Shown here in pieces: positions 9,501-20,095 of a stretch of DNA of 64,000 nucleotides (positions within the stretch are counted from its first letter, which is position 1; every line of letters begins with the position of its first letter). This DNA comes from Nipponacmea schrenckii. Its lineage: Eukaryota; Mollusca; Gastropoda; Lottiidae. The stretch lies in the NCBI GenBank assembly GCA_030562195.1, contig CM060202.1, positions 20,074,317 to 20,138,316 of the forward strand, in the 5' to 3' direction. The notes under the pieces were generated by a model. It did no database searches. It saw only the letters and a program-made list of their open reading frames with translations, and was not told where the DNA came from. A program made the translations under genes and the position numbers.

Positions 9501-12224
9501 ATGGATCCATGCCATATGCTAAAATTAGTACGCAACACACTTGCCGATAAAGGATCAATTTTTTCAAACGATAAAATTATTAAATGGGAATATTTAAAAT
9601 CTTTGCATAAGTTGCAAGATGAAGAAGGGCTTCATTTAGGGAATAGGCTGAGAGCTAGTCATATTGCATGGTTTAAAAAGAAAATGAATGTAAAGTTAGC
9701 TGCTCAAACTTTGAGTGAAACTGTTGCAACATCTTTAGACTTTTGCTTAATGGAGAAATTTCCAGAATTCGAAAATTGTGAAACTATTAATTTTATTCGC
9801 ATGTTTGATAAACTTTTTGATGTTCTAAATTCTAGAAATTTGAAAGCTTTCGGTTTTAAATCCCCATAGTAAATAAATAACTATATAAGTATTTTTAATT
9901 TTTTGGCCAGTGCACAATCATCCATTTTATCATTGCGTCAATCGAATAACGGTGCATTAATTATTGACAGTAATCGTAAGACAGGATTCTTGGGGTTTCT
10001 GTTATGCATTCAAAGCATTAGGTCGTTGTTCGAAGAATTAATTTTGTCAGAGAAATATGGTTTAAAGTTTTTGTTGACTTACAAGTTAAGCCAGGATCAC
10101 CTTGAACTATTTTTTGGGAAAATCAGGAGTATGGGCGGCTGTAACAATAATCCTACTGTAAGACAGTTTGCATATAAGCAAATATTGACCCATAATGATA
10201 TACAAGATGTCGCTTCTGGAAATTGCTTGGCTCTAGAGTCTATTCCTATCTTAACTGCTACAAGCAGTATTATTAGCAAAAATGTCGATACGGTGGTACC
10301 GTCGGTAGAAAATCTTAATTTATCAATTACAAAAAACAGAATGATGGATGGTACAAGATCAGGAATATATTTACGCTCCAAATAGAAACGTATTGTCTAG
10401 CTGTTCTCAGAAAATAGTTGCATATATTGCCGGTTTTGTTGCTTTCAAATTGAAGAAATCAATTCGTTGTGAAACCTGTGTCAATGCATTAACTGATTTT
10501 ATGTTGAGTTCGTCTGTTAATTCTTTGATTACACTTAAATCTAAATCTTCGCTCACCGTTCCGTCCACTGATGTAATTGATATTTGCAAGACTTGTGAGA
10601 AATTCTTTCGTCAATATGTTGGCTCTTATTGTTCACAAATTAGTCCAATCTGTTTTAAAACATTATATTAACAAAGATATTTTTTCCGGCCTCAATCAAC
10701 ATATGCTGGAAAATGAAGGTTATAATAATCATGTAGTTCTACTTATTAAATCAGTTATAGAGAAATATCTACAAGTACGCTATTACTATGAGGGTAGACA
10801 GTATACTGCCAAGCTTAGAGAGAAAATATCATCAGACCTAAAATAGATTGGTCATTTTTTCTGGTCAATGAAATCTTCAAAGTGATCGTAGAAATACGGA
10901 TAAATCTTAAATTGTATATAATTATAATTAAAAGGTTCGATCTCATGTTGTATAAATGTTTAATTTGCAATTTTTTATACAATTGTTTGCTGATTTATGT
11001 AGCGTACTACAACAGACTTGTATATGAATGTTTTTTTGTTTGTTTTTTTTTGTTATTCAAAAGTGTCTAGGCCAACTGATCTATATAGGCCTACTTGTAG
11101 CCTATAACGTTTAAGAATTATTGTTCCTAAAACAAAATTCATATTTATTCTTTAAAATGACATATGACCTTTTGTTAAGGTCTTAAAATAAAATACAGTG
11201 ATCGCAAACTTCTATATGTGTTTTAGATTTTCAGTTTTTTTGGTTGATAAGCGTGTTGGCTATACAGTTACATGGCCTTTTTGGGTTGACCAAGATGGCG
11301 GCTGAGCTGGTCGAGTGGCTTCACTTTGACGTAAATAGCAAATGACGTCATGCCGCCTCCAGTCAATCTATACTCCTAGGTTCTGTCCATCTCCCAAATG
11401 GATCTCAACGATATTTTTATTCGCAAAACCAAAACAGGCTTAAGAAAGTACTAACCTTTAATTTGTCACTAATAGCTTGTAATTCTTTATAGATTTCTTT
11501 CATTTCACTTCCATCAACTGGAACATCTATAAAACAATAGATAGATTTATAGATATATCTGTATTAAACCTGCCCCTCTTGTCTTCAAAAAATATATTTT
11601 AAAAACTCTACTAACCTTGATCTGAATCAGATGTGTTTTGATATCGAGATGATGTGCTGGGTTTTTTAGTTCGGGAAGAAGGAGCCTTCTGTTTAGCTGC
11701 TGTGGATTTTATTTTTGGTTTTGTAGACTTTGGCTTGGGTTTGTCTAAGAAGAATAACTCGGAGACGCTGTCAGATTCTATATAATGGCCATGGCTGATA
11801 TGTTGTGGAGATTCTATTGGGGTTAAAATTGCATCTGTAAACCAGAAAAAATATCATAGAAATATCTGGTACGTTTGCAGTACTCAAGTCTTGGGGAATT
11901 CATGCTTGATATATCTAACTCACAAATTCTTTGAATGCCTTTTTTAACTGATAAATGAGACAAAAGTAATTGCAATAAATTAGGTACGTGTGCATTCTAT
12001 TTTAGTGTACTAGCTGTTTAATGGTGATCTGGTAAGCAGCAGGACTGCAGGACTTGCCATAAGATTTATCAAATGGGTTCAGTCCTTTCTCAAGTAGGCT
12101 ATAAATTTACTCAAACACTAACAGGTAATTCCATCTAAATTACCCATATATAGTATGCCATCTTTACTAGAATGGATGCCTACTTACCTATATCAGAGTC
12201 TTCACTCAAATTATTTAGATCCAT
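3579..12224 (-). CDS. CCDC138: Coiled-coil domain-containing protein 138
   Basis: Twelve coding exons on the minus strand: 12188-12224, 11616-11834, 11456-11526, 7301-7432, 6956-7075, 6454-6531, 5803-6081, 5445-5567, 5088-5290, 4477-4601, 4056-4246 and 3579-3717. Phases agree at every junction once one extra base is allowed for in exon 9. The result is about 571 residues, against 665 in human. Residues 1-85 are Ser/Lys-rich and disordered, and exons 3-6 form a coiled coil. The C-terminal helical region carries the family signatures STLRRLGEEIY, FRTMAMVLRTP and LLQKLSKIKSNKK. CCDC138 is a poorly characterised centrosome/cilium-associated protein (family knowledge). Intron 3 contains a complete P-type transposon. 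Exon 9 breaks frame in an eight-T run at about 5121-5128. Confidence 0.93.
6794..6905 (-). repeat. Dispersed retroposon-like repeat, copy 1
   Basis: The reverse complement of this stretch in CCDC138 intron 5 matches 14396-14506 in MSL3 intron 2 over about 110 bases. Shared blocks include GATACTCAGAGGGATTGGAG and GAACGTTAAACT. The two copies lie in opposite orientation in introns of neighbouring genes. Clear target duplications were seen only for the second copy. Confidence 0.75.
7592..7599. repeat. Left 8-bp target-site duplication of the P-type transposon
   Basis: GTTCTGTC abuts the left terminal repeat and is repeated exactly at 11380-11387. An 8-bp duplication is the rule for P elements. 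Confidence 0.93.
7600..7641 (+). repeat. Left terminal inverted repeat, 42 bp
   Basis: Exact inverted match to 11338-11379. It contains GGAGGCGGCATGACGTCATT, with a CRE-like palindrome at its inner end. Confidence 0.95.
7665..7687 (+). repeat. Left sub-terminal inverted repeat, 23 bp
   Basis: Begins CCGCCATCTTGGTCAACCCA and matches 11279-11301 inverted. P elements bind their transposase at internal sites near the ends, so these are candidate THAP-domain binding sites (inference). The core also reads as a YY1-type site on the minus strand (CAAGATGGCGG). Confidence 0.85.
7751..10846 (+). CDS. P-element/THAP9-like transposase, spliced, with frame breaks
   Basis: Cut-and-paste transposase of the surrounding element. 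Exon 1 is 7751-7824 and begins MPSCSAYGC, the first half of a C2CH THAP zinc finger, ending at donor AC|GTAAGT. Exon 2 starts at 8332 (TTPyAG-type acceptor) with FPKDVSLKSQW and supplies VCSQH, completing the finger. A basic, leucine-rich coiled coil follows (about residues 126-177). The RNase-H-like catalytic segments are LMMDEVAIRQH (near 9116), SLTHDGAAAN (near 9383) and SQDHLELFFG (near 10098). Length is about 848 residues, similar to the family. Segment 9869-9910 looks like a 42-base intron. The conserved frame shifts near 9490-9510, between 10348 and 10385, and between about 10600 and 10671. As read, the gene is therefore broken. Confidence 0.88.
11279..11301 (-). repeat. Right sub-terminal inverted repeat, 23 bp
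   Basis: Inverted partner of 7665-7687. It reads TTGACCAAGATGGCGG on the plus strand. Confidence 0.85.
11338..11379 (-). repeat. Right terminal inverted repeat, 42 bp
   Basis: Exact inverted match to 7600-7641. It is followed directly by the target duplication GTTCTGTC at 11380-11387. Confidence 0.95.
11380..11387. repeat. Right 8-bp target-site duplication
   Basis: GTTCTGTC, identical to 7592-7599. Confidence 0.93.
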
Positions 12225-13555
12225 TTTTTTAAATCATGAAGTCACTTTTTACTGCAGAAAGAGAAATAAAAATCTAATATTTATGATCTATCAATCTTAA
12301 TTAATTATTTACAGAACATATCCTTGAATAAGTCATCACAATTCCAGTCAACCCAGCTGTAAATGGGTATTGATAATCCGGGAAAGATCAATGCCAAGAG
12401 GTTTGGCCAAGGACCAGCTGGTAGAAAGGATCCTGTCATGGCGGACTTGTTATCCTAGTAGAATAAAGTTGTTTCTTTCTTTTATTAATGCAAAATGAAA
12501 TTGACTGTTGTTAAGACAACCCAATGGCAATATTATTAGTTGGGACTTGCTTAATTGGTAGTATTTACTGGTATCTGGACCAATATATAATTGTCAAAAT
12601 GTACTCACGATCTTAGCCTAAATCAAATGTCTAATGACCATCTTAAATGTTGAATGTTTATCAAAGCAGGTCTAGGCAAGTTTACAAGGTAAAAATATGT
12701 AAACAAACACATACCGGTGAAAGCAAAACTGGTTCAGCCTTTATAATCGAATAGACTTTAAAGATCGGTGCTCTGATAGAAAACTAACTTATATAGAGCA
12801 ATTTACGGTGGGTCCTCCCAAACTGACAATCAAAAACTAACAGTGTACGCCAATACTTTACTTATTAATTAATTTTTGCGATTCTGACAATCGCCATTTT
12901 GAAATTAGTGCCATTGAGTCACGTGGTCTGTGATTTGCTCAGTTGAGTTCTGTGGTGGGAGAGTTTAACAAACCTATTACGGACGATTAAGAATTTTCGA
13001 ATGAGAACGTTTGAACTTCTATTTCTTATAAATAATGGCCCTAAACACGTTTGAATCGATATGCTTTAGTTTAACCACACATTAGACATAACAAGAGGTG
13101 AAAGTCAAGATTGTATGCTTCTTCGTCTATTAATTATGGTTAGAATCATATACCACCAAAAGAGTACCTCAGGTTGAGTAAATGGGGGAATGTAGTTTTG
13201 TATATGATAGTTACCCGATTTTATAATGTACTAGGTTGTCGTATGTACATTTTCGCCTTTTTTTATTTTCTGAAAATTTATATTGTATTTCATGTGTCTA
13301 TAACTTGGTTTGATAGACAAAAACAAAATCCCAGCTAAATTCTGGTAATATTCAATTTTTCATATAATTGACTCGATTGACCAGACAGCAATGTATTCCT
13401 GTTTTATTGAGAACTTGATAACCAAGACAAACGTCAAATAATTTACGACAACCATAAAGCAAGAGAATGGAAATTAGGGCGCGTACCTTCTTTTGTTTAC
13501 ATTTTGATCAGTCGAATATTTGCGATTTTAAATGATTTGAAAGGCACGCGACCAA
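12225..13555. promoter_or_regulatory. Divergent promoter region between CCDC138 and MSL3
   Basis: The two start codons are 1.33 kb apart and point away from each other. A minus-strand CAAAATGGCG (plus 12892-12901) is the same YY1-like motif found at the PRMT9 start. A truncated SINE occupies 12341-12485. Any non-coding first exons would also lie here, but none could be placed. Confidence 0.5.
12341..12485 (+). repeat. SINE copy 2, 5'-truncated
   Basis: Shares CAACCCAGCTGTAAATGGGT, AATCCGGGAAAGATCAAT and the pyrimidine tail GTTGTTTCTTTCTTTT with the copy at 600-818. The tRNA-like head is missing. The middle carries extra sequence (about 12400-12450) absent from the first copy. Confidence 0.7.
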
Positions 13556-16500
13556 ATGTCAACTCGTGGTTTAAAATATACATTCATCGTGGGAGAGCTT
13601 GTATTATGTTTTGAGCCTGATCCAACAAAAGCAAAAGTTCTTTATGATGCTAAGGTATCTGCTTGTCACCTCAAACTATTATCATTGACATTGATTAGAA
13701 ATCCATTCAATAATCAAGTCTTTGGAATCGGCATGATTGGCATAGAATAAAGGGATCTTACTGCAACTGGCTTTGAGCATATTTCTGAATTGAGTAAACT
13801 AGATCATTTTCTACAATTTACATCATTTTTTTCTAATAAACATCCTACTGTAAACAAAACATACCCCGGGCGGCCCGGGCCTCATGACTGGCATTTCATA
13901 CCCTGTCATCAACAGCCAAGAACATGTAGCATGTTTTAATGACTGATTTATTGTACTGCCAACTTTTCTAGCTGCTTTGCTCTTTAATGGAACTTTTTGT
14001 TCTAGAAAAACTTAGTAAAACTATGAGTGTGAGTATTTAGTAAATAAATGTGTGACATTGTCCTTGTAGGTTCTAGATTTACAGAGTTTGAAAGATAAAG
14101 ATGGTAAAAAGATTCCTGGTTATCACATCCACTTTCAGGGCTGGAATAGCAGGTAAATAATAAACTAATCGTATGATAAGGTTAATATCAACAATAACAT
14201 ACTGTTAATTTGTCACACCTATGGCTTATATGGTAATGAAATGATCACTCTATACCAAAATCATGTTTAAAGACATATACTATAGTTGACAGGTATAAAA
14301 AACGAAACCATTACAATTTTGTAATAAGTTAAATAAATAATATTATTAAAATATCATGTTTATTTTAATAATATGTTGTCTATGAGGAGACGAGACAGCG
14401 ACTGCCAACCTCTGTGTTATGTAAGTATGTAGCTGGATGAGGGCTAAAGAGGATTCCTTGCTGGGATCCTACTAGATACTCAGAGGGATTGGAGGAACGT
14501 TAAACTGTGAAGTTGTAACTGAGGTTGTCTATGAGATGACTTGTATTCAATAGTTCCATTCTTATACATCAAATATTTAATAATTGCAATTGTGCTCACT
14601 TCAATTTAGGGCCTACAACCCTTTTTGATGTATTCAGAGTGGTTGATAATTAGCTTCAACAATAAATTTCCAGATCAGCATATCATTAAATATATAACCA
14701 TCATTAGCCATTGAGCGTAAACATTGTGGACAATGTAGATGATTCCACTGTTTCATTGTTAAAGTCTTTTATATTGAATAATAAACTTTTCTTTCAGTTG
14801 GGATAGAATTGTAAGTGAAGAATTCATTTTGAAAAGTACAGATGAAAATCGTTTACTAATGAAGAAATTGGCAGAAACTGCTAAGAAAAAGTAGGTATTG
14901 TAATGGATGAATAAATTACCATATTTGAGTAAAATTTCTTTGAAACTTGTATTAAGTGTCTAGCTTTTACTATTTTTCATTCTCATTGACTTTTTTTGAT
15001 GTTTTTACAATGAATAGTTCTGTGTCTCACTAGGAAAGAAATAAAATTTGACGTTTGAAAAATATGGTAACGCAACTTAAGATTAAACCTGTCTAGTTAG
15101 ATGAAGGAAAAGTGAATGCTCTAATCAAAAAGAGAAATAAAGATAAACATTTTGTATGGAAATTAAAATATTTCAGTCAATCAAAGGGTAACAGAACTCG
15201 TAAAATTGATGAAATATTAAAGAAGTTTGATAATGAAGATTTGTCTGGAGATAATGATCACGATGATGATAATTCTAGTAAACTAGATGATGGGCATGAT
15301 GATGATGATGATGTTTCATCTAATAATTCAGATTGTGATCTGAAAGAGGTTGGTTGGATATTCTTAAACATATAGCCTACTTTTACATTATCGTACTGGC
15401 AAATAGCAAGAAGTCTAATATTGACAGCAAATGTTTGACTCTGGCTTGTTGCTAATATCATTAAGTTTTTATATTTAATTTGGTTAAAAGTTTTTGTTCT
15501 ACGGTCATTATTATATTAGTTCTTTAGCCTTCAACCATTAATGGATAATTATTAGTACTATCAGTTACGTTTTAAAAATTCAAATATAACTGCTAATATT
15601 TAAAGGTTTTAACAGACATGTAATATAAATTTTGATTGTTATATTACAGAATCTTGATTCCGTTCCTGATTATCCTCAACCACCCAAACAGGTACATCAT
15701 TATATTGACCTATAACAGAATTTAGTTCTATAATACTAGGTGCCAAATGTCTTAATACGATAGAAGACATACAATAAGATGAAGTTATTGTTTTCAGTTT
15801 GTGTAGTTTATTTATTACTGGATAGGAGTTGGTATTGGTTTATTTGATTGAGTTTGATTCATATTTATGTTATGTACATATTTTCAAAGTAAAGTTATAT
15901 TTCTTTCCTAGCCAACCCATGATCCAGTAGATATTATTTTACCTGATGTTATTAAACACAGACTAGAAGATGATTATTATTTAATACATTATAAAGATAA
16001 GGTTAGTATTTGTAATTTATTTAGAAACATCAATAATGTTCAAATAACCCAGAAAACATTAATTTAAAATGGTACTTAATTGTAGGAGCCATTTTGTCAA
16101 TGACAATGATAAAACAACTTTTTTAACATGGTCAGAATTAGGTCTGTTATACCAAAGTTACATGTTCCTGTGTAACACTAATCTGTTGAGAATGGATATA
16201 GATACATAGTATGATATGTATACCTTGTTAATTTTGTCTTTGTATTTCCTAATTTGAAAATTTAGAATAAATATTTGTTATTTGTATTCCTTGTTGTAGT
16301 TGCTGCAGTTACCAGTTCGACCTAATGTTATTGAGATATTAGAGAGTTTTGTGAAGAATTATTGTTTTAATCTACTATCTGATAATGGTGAAAGAGAGAA
16401 GTCAAGAAGTAACAGTTCAGATAGTTGGAACCATGCTCCCGGTAGATGGTAAGTAATTCACAGTTATATACTATATTGATTTACTATGGCTTAGATCTTT

Positions 16501-18889
16501 TTGCAGATTTATTATATGTCTGCTATAGCAGAATGCTTTATTTAAGTAAGTTAAATGATAGACCTTTATTTAAGTAAGTTTAATAATAGACCTTTATTTG
16601 AAGTAAGTTAAATGATAGACCTTTATTTAGTAGTTTAATAGATAGACCTTTATTTGAGTAAGTTTAAATGATAGACCTTTATTTGAGTAAGTTTAATGAC
16701 CTGTGTTTGAGTAAGTTTAATGATCTGTATTTAGTAAGTTAAATGATAGACCTTTATTTATGTAAGTTTAGTGATAGACCTTTATTTATGTAAGTTTAAT
16801 GATAGACCTTTATTTGAGTAAGTTTAATATAGACCTTTATTTGAGTAAGTTTAAAGATAGACCTTTATTTGAGTAAGTTAAATGATAGACCTTTATTTGA
16901 TGTAAGTTTAATGATAGACCTTTATTTACGTAAGTTTAATGATAGACCTTTATTTGTAAGTTTAATGATAGACCTTTATTTATGTAAGTTTAATGATAGA
17001 CCTTTATTTATGTAAGTTTAATGATAGACCTTTATTTATGTAAGTTTAATGATAGACCTTTATTTAAGTAAGATAAATGATAGACCTTTATTTGAAAAGG
17101 GTAATGATGCAGATAATAGGATATTCATTGTGATTGTATTTGAGAATTGGTCAAATGGGAAATTTTAGAATTTAGTTGCAGGTCTTTTGGAGATACTGAC
17201 AAAAGTATTTTTGAAATTTTCAGGATACCTTTGTGTAAAGAAATGGTAGATGGCATTAGAATATGTTTTGACTTCACTTTACCAATATTACTGTTATATA
17301 ATGATGAAAAAGATCAATATAAAAGAATCTGTAAATCAATCACACCTTTAATGTTGAATCAGGAAAGGTAAGTAAAGGTGATTTGTAATTTCATAGGAAA
17401 GGTAAGTAGCACTTACACCTTATGTGGACATCTGGCTTTTAAATTTTGAATGGCTGTTATAGCTGGTTCTTTATCATTGAATTTTCTCTTTCATCAATGA
17501 TAGAATCAGTAGTAGTTCACTAACTGCAGAAAATATTGATGAAGAAATGACCATTCAGTATGTTAACACTTGAATTGATTTATTCGATGCAGTTTGAGAA
17601 TTGTATTTCAATAACCTTTTTTTTTTGGAAATATATTTTCAGCCTTCACTGACTTCTTATTTTTGTTAATATTAATCCTTATATATTTTCAGCCAAAGTT
17701 ACGAACCTGAAAGTAAAAAAGCTAAAATACAATCTCCAACACGATATTCTCAACACAATTCTGATAGTGATTCATCATCAGATGATCTCTCTAGTAGAAG
17801 AATTACTCGAAGATCGATTCATGAAGAGACTCCAAAGAGTCACCCTAGAGGTCGTAAGGCTAGTGGCAGATCAAAAAGAACTGTTAGTTTGCCACCTGTG
17901 GCAGAAATCAAAGCTGAACCTTGTAGTGATAATGAAATAAGTTTCAATTTAAATGTGCAATCTTCAAATCAAAACAATCTCAATGCTCTTCCCACATCAA
18001 GTAATGGCAATGGTTTTCACACCCTTGATGATCATCGTTCGGAGATGATTGACAGTTTGTTGTCATGGAAACTATTACCGTCTGATGTCAACAATGAATC
18101 TCAAATACAACCGTCTCAAATATATGGTATTCATCATTTATTAAGATTATTTGGTAAGTAAACCTTTCAAGGTGAGATAGATAAAAAAAAGAAGATAAAA
18201 GATAGATATTGTGCCAGTTATGAATCTTTTTGAGAGGAAAGGAATTTCAGGTCAAGTTTTAGAATATTGAGTAAATGTTACAATAAAAAATGTTGTTATA
18301 TAAATGTCAACCATTTATATTTGCAGTTAAGTTTCCAAGTTTAGTAAATAAGATGAATATAGATCAACCCAAGAACTGATATTCTTATGAAATTAGTCTA
18401 CAGTTTTCTACAGTAAGTATCTTCGTTTCAAGACCATGCACTGCCAGCATCCATCTCTTAAATCCAGAAAAGTGATTTACAATGAATATTGAAATAACCT
18501 GAGCGCTCTCATTTTGACAAACTATTAACACTTGAATCATATTGCTGTGACTGATTCAAAAAACTGTGGTCATTACAAAACCTGGTTATTCTGTTCCAGT
18601 TTGTGATTATGAAGATGGCAATATTTCATGAATGAAGAAGCTATTTTAGTCTATTATATTACTTTTAATTTTCTTTCTATTTTGTGGAAATTATAAATAC
18701 TCTTTGACATAACTTTCTTGATATTGCTGAAATTGAAATATTTTGGAATAAATTGGGTCTTTAGAGCTTTCACATAAACTATTAGCAATTCTTTTTGTGT
18801 TACCCTTAACAATGATATTCTGCTTTGATTTCAGGTATATAGTAGAAAGAGAAGATCTGTTTCAAGAAGATTATTATATAGATTCCTGA
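13556..18889 (+). CDS. MSL3: MSL3-like chromodomain/MRG-domain protein
   Basis: MSL3 is the chromatin-reading subunit of the MSL H4K16 acetyltransferase complex (family knowledge). Twelve exons: 13556-13654, 14070-14152, 14798-14890, about 15097-15348, 15650-15691, 15912-16001, 16300-16448, 17224-17367, 17504-17557, 17693-18153, 18327-18412 and 18835-18889. Exons 1-3 encode the chromodomain ([34 protein letters not shown]). Exon 4 is acidic. Exons 6-8 and 10-12 form the MRG domain ([41 protein letters not shown]), split by a long polar insert as in MSL3. Predicted length is about 535 residues, against 521 in human. Phase is off by one base at the exon 3/4 junction. Exon 11 carries one surplus base at a CCC run (18368-18370). 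Confidence 0.93.
14375..14535 (+). repeat. Dispersed retroposon-like repeat, copy 2, with 12-bp target duplications
   Basis: GTTGTCTATGAG occurs at 14375-14386 and again at 14524-14535, bracketing a 137-bp insert in MSL3 intron 2. The insert matches the reverse complement of 6794-6905. The duplication length fits retroposition. No tRNA boxes were recognised, so the family is unassigned. Confidence 0.78.
16535..17092 (+). repeat. 28-bp minisatellite in MSL3 intron 7
   Basis: About 20 imperfect copies of a unit like GTAAGTTTAATGATAGACCT followed by TTATTTGA. Unit length varies by a few bases. Each unit contains GTAAGT, the 5' splice-site consensus. The array starts about 90 bases after the real exon 7 donor. 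Confidence 0.93.
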
Positions 18890-19857
18890 CACTCATAGAG
18901 TTTTCAGAATTACCAATATTACATTCATGAGATTATCCAGCAAACATTGTAGCATATTTCTGGAATTTGTCAATTTGAACCATGTCAATAAGGAAACTAT
19001 TTATTTTAAGCTGAGAATAAATTTTGGAAGTGTAATCTCATAAAGCAAGTATTTTTGTTTTTCTACTGGTTATTAAATTTATTTTATATTGAAAAACGTT
19101 CTGTTTATTTTTGGAATCCATCTGTAATAGTACATGTGGTATAAATAAATTCAATTAATTAAACACAATAATTATGATTAAGAAATATAATTCCATATTT
19201 TGACCATAAAATAGAATGAACCTGTCTTGATTTGTTCTTTCCCGTACTAAACAAATTGAATGTTAGAAAGGACCATTGTACCTCTATGAAATGGACCAAG
19301 ATACTTGGTTTTGATTCTCATTACAATGTGCTTTGAGAGTACATTTATAAAGATGATTACTATTTACATTAGGTGTTCACTAATATAATTTATTACACAG
19401 AAAATGTGAATCTGCTGAATGAATTCAAGATATAAATTTGGATAAATACGTAATGATTCATGAAATTATTTGGCTGGACCATCTTATGTATATTTTGGTT
19501 ACTGTACATATTTTAGATAGATCTTGTTGTTGTGGTTTTGTATTGTAAACAAGTTACGGTTATGTTAGAATTAAATTGAATAAAACAATAATCTCTTATA
19601 TATTATGATAAGAAATACCTGCCCATTCCGTAAGGGTTTAGATCTTAGGTCATTTGACATCCTCAAAATATACTTCACCTCAAGTCGCTCCGTCTCCCCA
19701 GAATTATTATTAAACGCTGCCCGATATTATCGATGGGAATGTAAGATATGTTTCAGGAAAGCTATTGATCAGTCATTTCAAGTTTCCATTCACGATATAT
19801 TGGAAATAGGTTGACATTTCAGAACCTAAAGAATTTGGTTTACGCTTCTGAAAATAT
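18890..19857 (+). other. MSL3 3' UTR and downstream DNA
   Basis: AATAAA at 19016-19021 is the likeliest poly(A) signal, about 130 bases after the stop; another is at 19579-19584. No exon was recognised further right. Confidence 0.45.
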
Positions 19858-20095
19858 AGGGAGCCGCGGTTGCTAGCTTGGGTCCAAGGTTCAAATCCGA
19901 CAAAGGCGGAGATAAACTTTTGGAGTTTTCAGTCCGGTTTCCCCTTGTCAGTGATGCCTGTCTGAGGGACTGACAAGGAAAAGGCGTCCAGTCGTTCAGA
20001 TGTAACAAAATTAATAAACCGATGCCGATGTGCTACAGGCTGTGCACTGCAAAAATAGTATAGGCTTATGCCTCATCGTACACACGTGGCGTTGA
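19858..20095 (+). repeat. tRNA-derived SINE, second family
   Basis: A canonical B box GGTTCAAATCC lies at 19888-19898 after a degenerate tRNA-like head (GAGCCGCGGTTGCTAGC). The body contains a stem with arms CCCTTGTCAGT and ACTGACAAGG, then a 3' section around CGATGCCGATGTGCTACAGG. It is unrelated to the family at 600 and 12341. The 3' boundary is approximate. Confidence 0.65.

Larger units (their letters stand above)
7600..11379 (+). mobile_element. Complete P/THAP9-type DNA transposon (3,780 bp) in CCDC138 intron 3
   Basis: The element starts CTAGGAGTATAG and ends with its exact reverse complement. The perfect terminal inverted repeats are 42 bp (7600-7641 and 11338-11379). A second, 23-bp inverted repeat lies inside (7665-7687 and 11279-11301). 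Exact 8-bp duplications GTTCTGTC flank the element. It encodes one spliced THAP-domain transposase on the plus strand, opposite to CCDC138. Intact ends and duplications suggest a fairly recent insertion. The TIR includes the palindrome ATGACGTCAT, a CRE/ATF-type site. An ATCTAG microsatellite lies at about 7869-7890. Confidence 0.95.
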
